A DNA stretch of 64,000 bases from Gaiellasilicea sp963761905 (GTDB lineage Bacteria > Actinomycetota > Thermoleophilia > Gaiellales > Gaiellaceae). A program made the translations under genes and the position numbers. The stretch is from positions 434,001 through 498,000 of the forward strand of contig CAVXIQ010000005.1 in NCBI GenBank assembly GCA_963761905.1, given 5' to 3'. Shown piece by piece: positions 63,787-64,000 of this stretch (positions within the stretch are counted from its first letter, which is position 1; the number at the start of each line of letters is the position of its first letter). Under the pieces are notes generated by a model. That model was not told the DNA's origin. It saw only the letters and a program-made list of their open reading frames with translations, and did no database searches.

Positions 63787-64000
63787 TTGACGGAGGTCGT
63801 CCCACCCACGCCCGAGAGGAGGCCCGGAACGCTCCGGGCCTCCTCCGTCTCGCGCTCGTTCGCAGGGGTGCAGGCGCTCGACGGCGTCTCGCTGGAGCTG
63901 CACCGGCACGAGGTCGTCGGCCTGATCGGACCGAACGGCGCCGGGAAGTCGACGCTCGTCAACGTGCTCTCCGGGTTCGACTCGCCCACCACCGGGCGCG
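63787..64000 (+). CDS. ABC transporter ATP-binding protein (LivG-like), cut by window end
   Basis: The first 71 residues of an ABC ATPase. Seen: SRSFAGVQALDGVSLEL and the Walker A GPNGAGKST near residue 52, followed by VLSGFDSPTTGR. The branched-chain-amino-acid LivG type fits the upstream binding protein. The TTG at 63787, five bases after the SBP stop, is taken as start. It is uncertain, because a strong hairpin lies within the first codons. The 3' end is beyond the window. Confidence 0.82.
   Translation, partial: MTEVVPPTPERRPGTLRASSVSRSFAGVQALDGVSLELHRHEVVGLIGPNGAGKSTLVNVLSGFDSPTTGR
63816..63845 (+). terminator. Perfect 13-base hairpin at the start of the LivG-like gene
   Basis: GAGGAGGCCCGGA pairs with TCCGGGCCTCCTC across an ACGC loop. 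No T-run follows. It lies inside the coding sequence if the TTG at 63787 is the start, and could lower expression of the ATPase relative to the binding protein. Confidence 0.55.

Overview
This window comes from a high-GC Gram-positive chromosome, most likely an actinobacterium of the class Thermoleophilia (Gaiellales or Solirubrobacterales type). The evidence is the 16S rRNA style (short V1 region), GC-rich codon use with many GTG and TTG starts, GatCAB-type amidotransferase genes, an Rpf-like muralytic protein, a PASTA-bearing PBP1A and SigK/RskA-like sigma and anti-sigma genes. Placement below class level is a guess, because no alignment could be run.

Region 1 (1-27 kb) is mostly housekeeping. 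It holds a DUF6766-like membrane protein cut by the left edge, typA (one frameshift), an HMG-CoA reductase operon with a ferritin-like protein and an SRPBCC protein, folD, a cold-shock gene with terminator, and a six-gene coupled chain gatC-gatA-gatB-cupredoxin-polytopic membrane protein-small membrane protein. Then come a serine/amino-acid block (class V aminotransferase, serA, YbaK-like deacylase, ilvE, DegT-type aminotransferase), a short repair/VOC/RemA-like group, a bifunctional PBP and recQ.

Region 2 (26-34 kb) is an accessory island: an ECF sigma factor with a zinc-type anti-sigma, divergent from two exported DUF4331 proteins, a membrane-anchored TPR protein and two NicO-type metal permeases with histidine-rich loops. 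I read it as an envelope metal-handling or stress regulon that has not been characterised as a unit.

Region 3 (33.9-42.2 kb) holds a truncated alpha-hydroxy-acid oxidase, a second frameshifted copy, a heavily frameshifted tyrS and a complete 16S-23S-5S rRNA operon without spacer tRNAs. About fourteen shifts lie between 34.7 and 36.7 kb and all have the same sign (+1), which points to sequence or assembly error rather than biology. The rRNA operon has a near-consensus promoter inside the tyrS 3' end, a terminator-like hairpin in its leader, and clear processing stems around 16S and 23S.

Region 4 (42-48.4 kb) carries a GNAT acetyltransferase, htpX (one frameshift), a histidine phosphatase, an SDR enzyme, dgt, dnaG, tRNA-Asn and a lipoprotein.

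Region 5 (48.4-64 kb) is a dense catabolic cluster: flavin reductase, xylose-isomerase-like barrel protein, FAD oxidoreductase, a three-subunit molybdenum hydroxylase with a CoxG-like partner, LLM flavin monooxygenase, M20-like protein, FAH-family hydrolase, M24-like protein, DRE-TIM lyase, RidA, ketopantoate-reductase-like enzyme and the start of a branched-chain-amino-acid-type ABC transporter. Most genes overlap by 1-4 bases. The two control regions carry the same GACATGTC palindrome. I infer a transcriptionally coordinated pathway that imports and degrades a nitrogen-containing, possibly heterocyclic, compound whose identity cannot be read from sequence. This is the best candidate for an undescribed system in the window.
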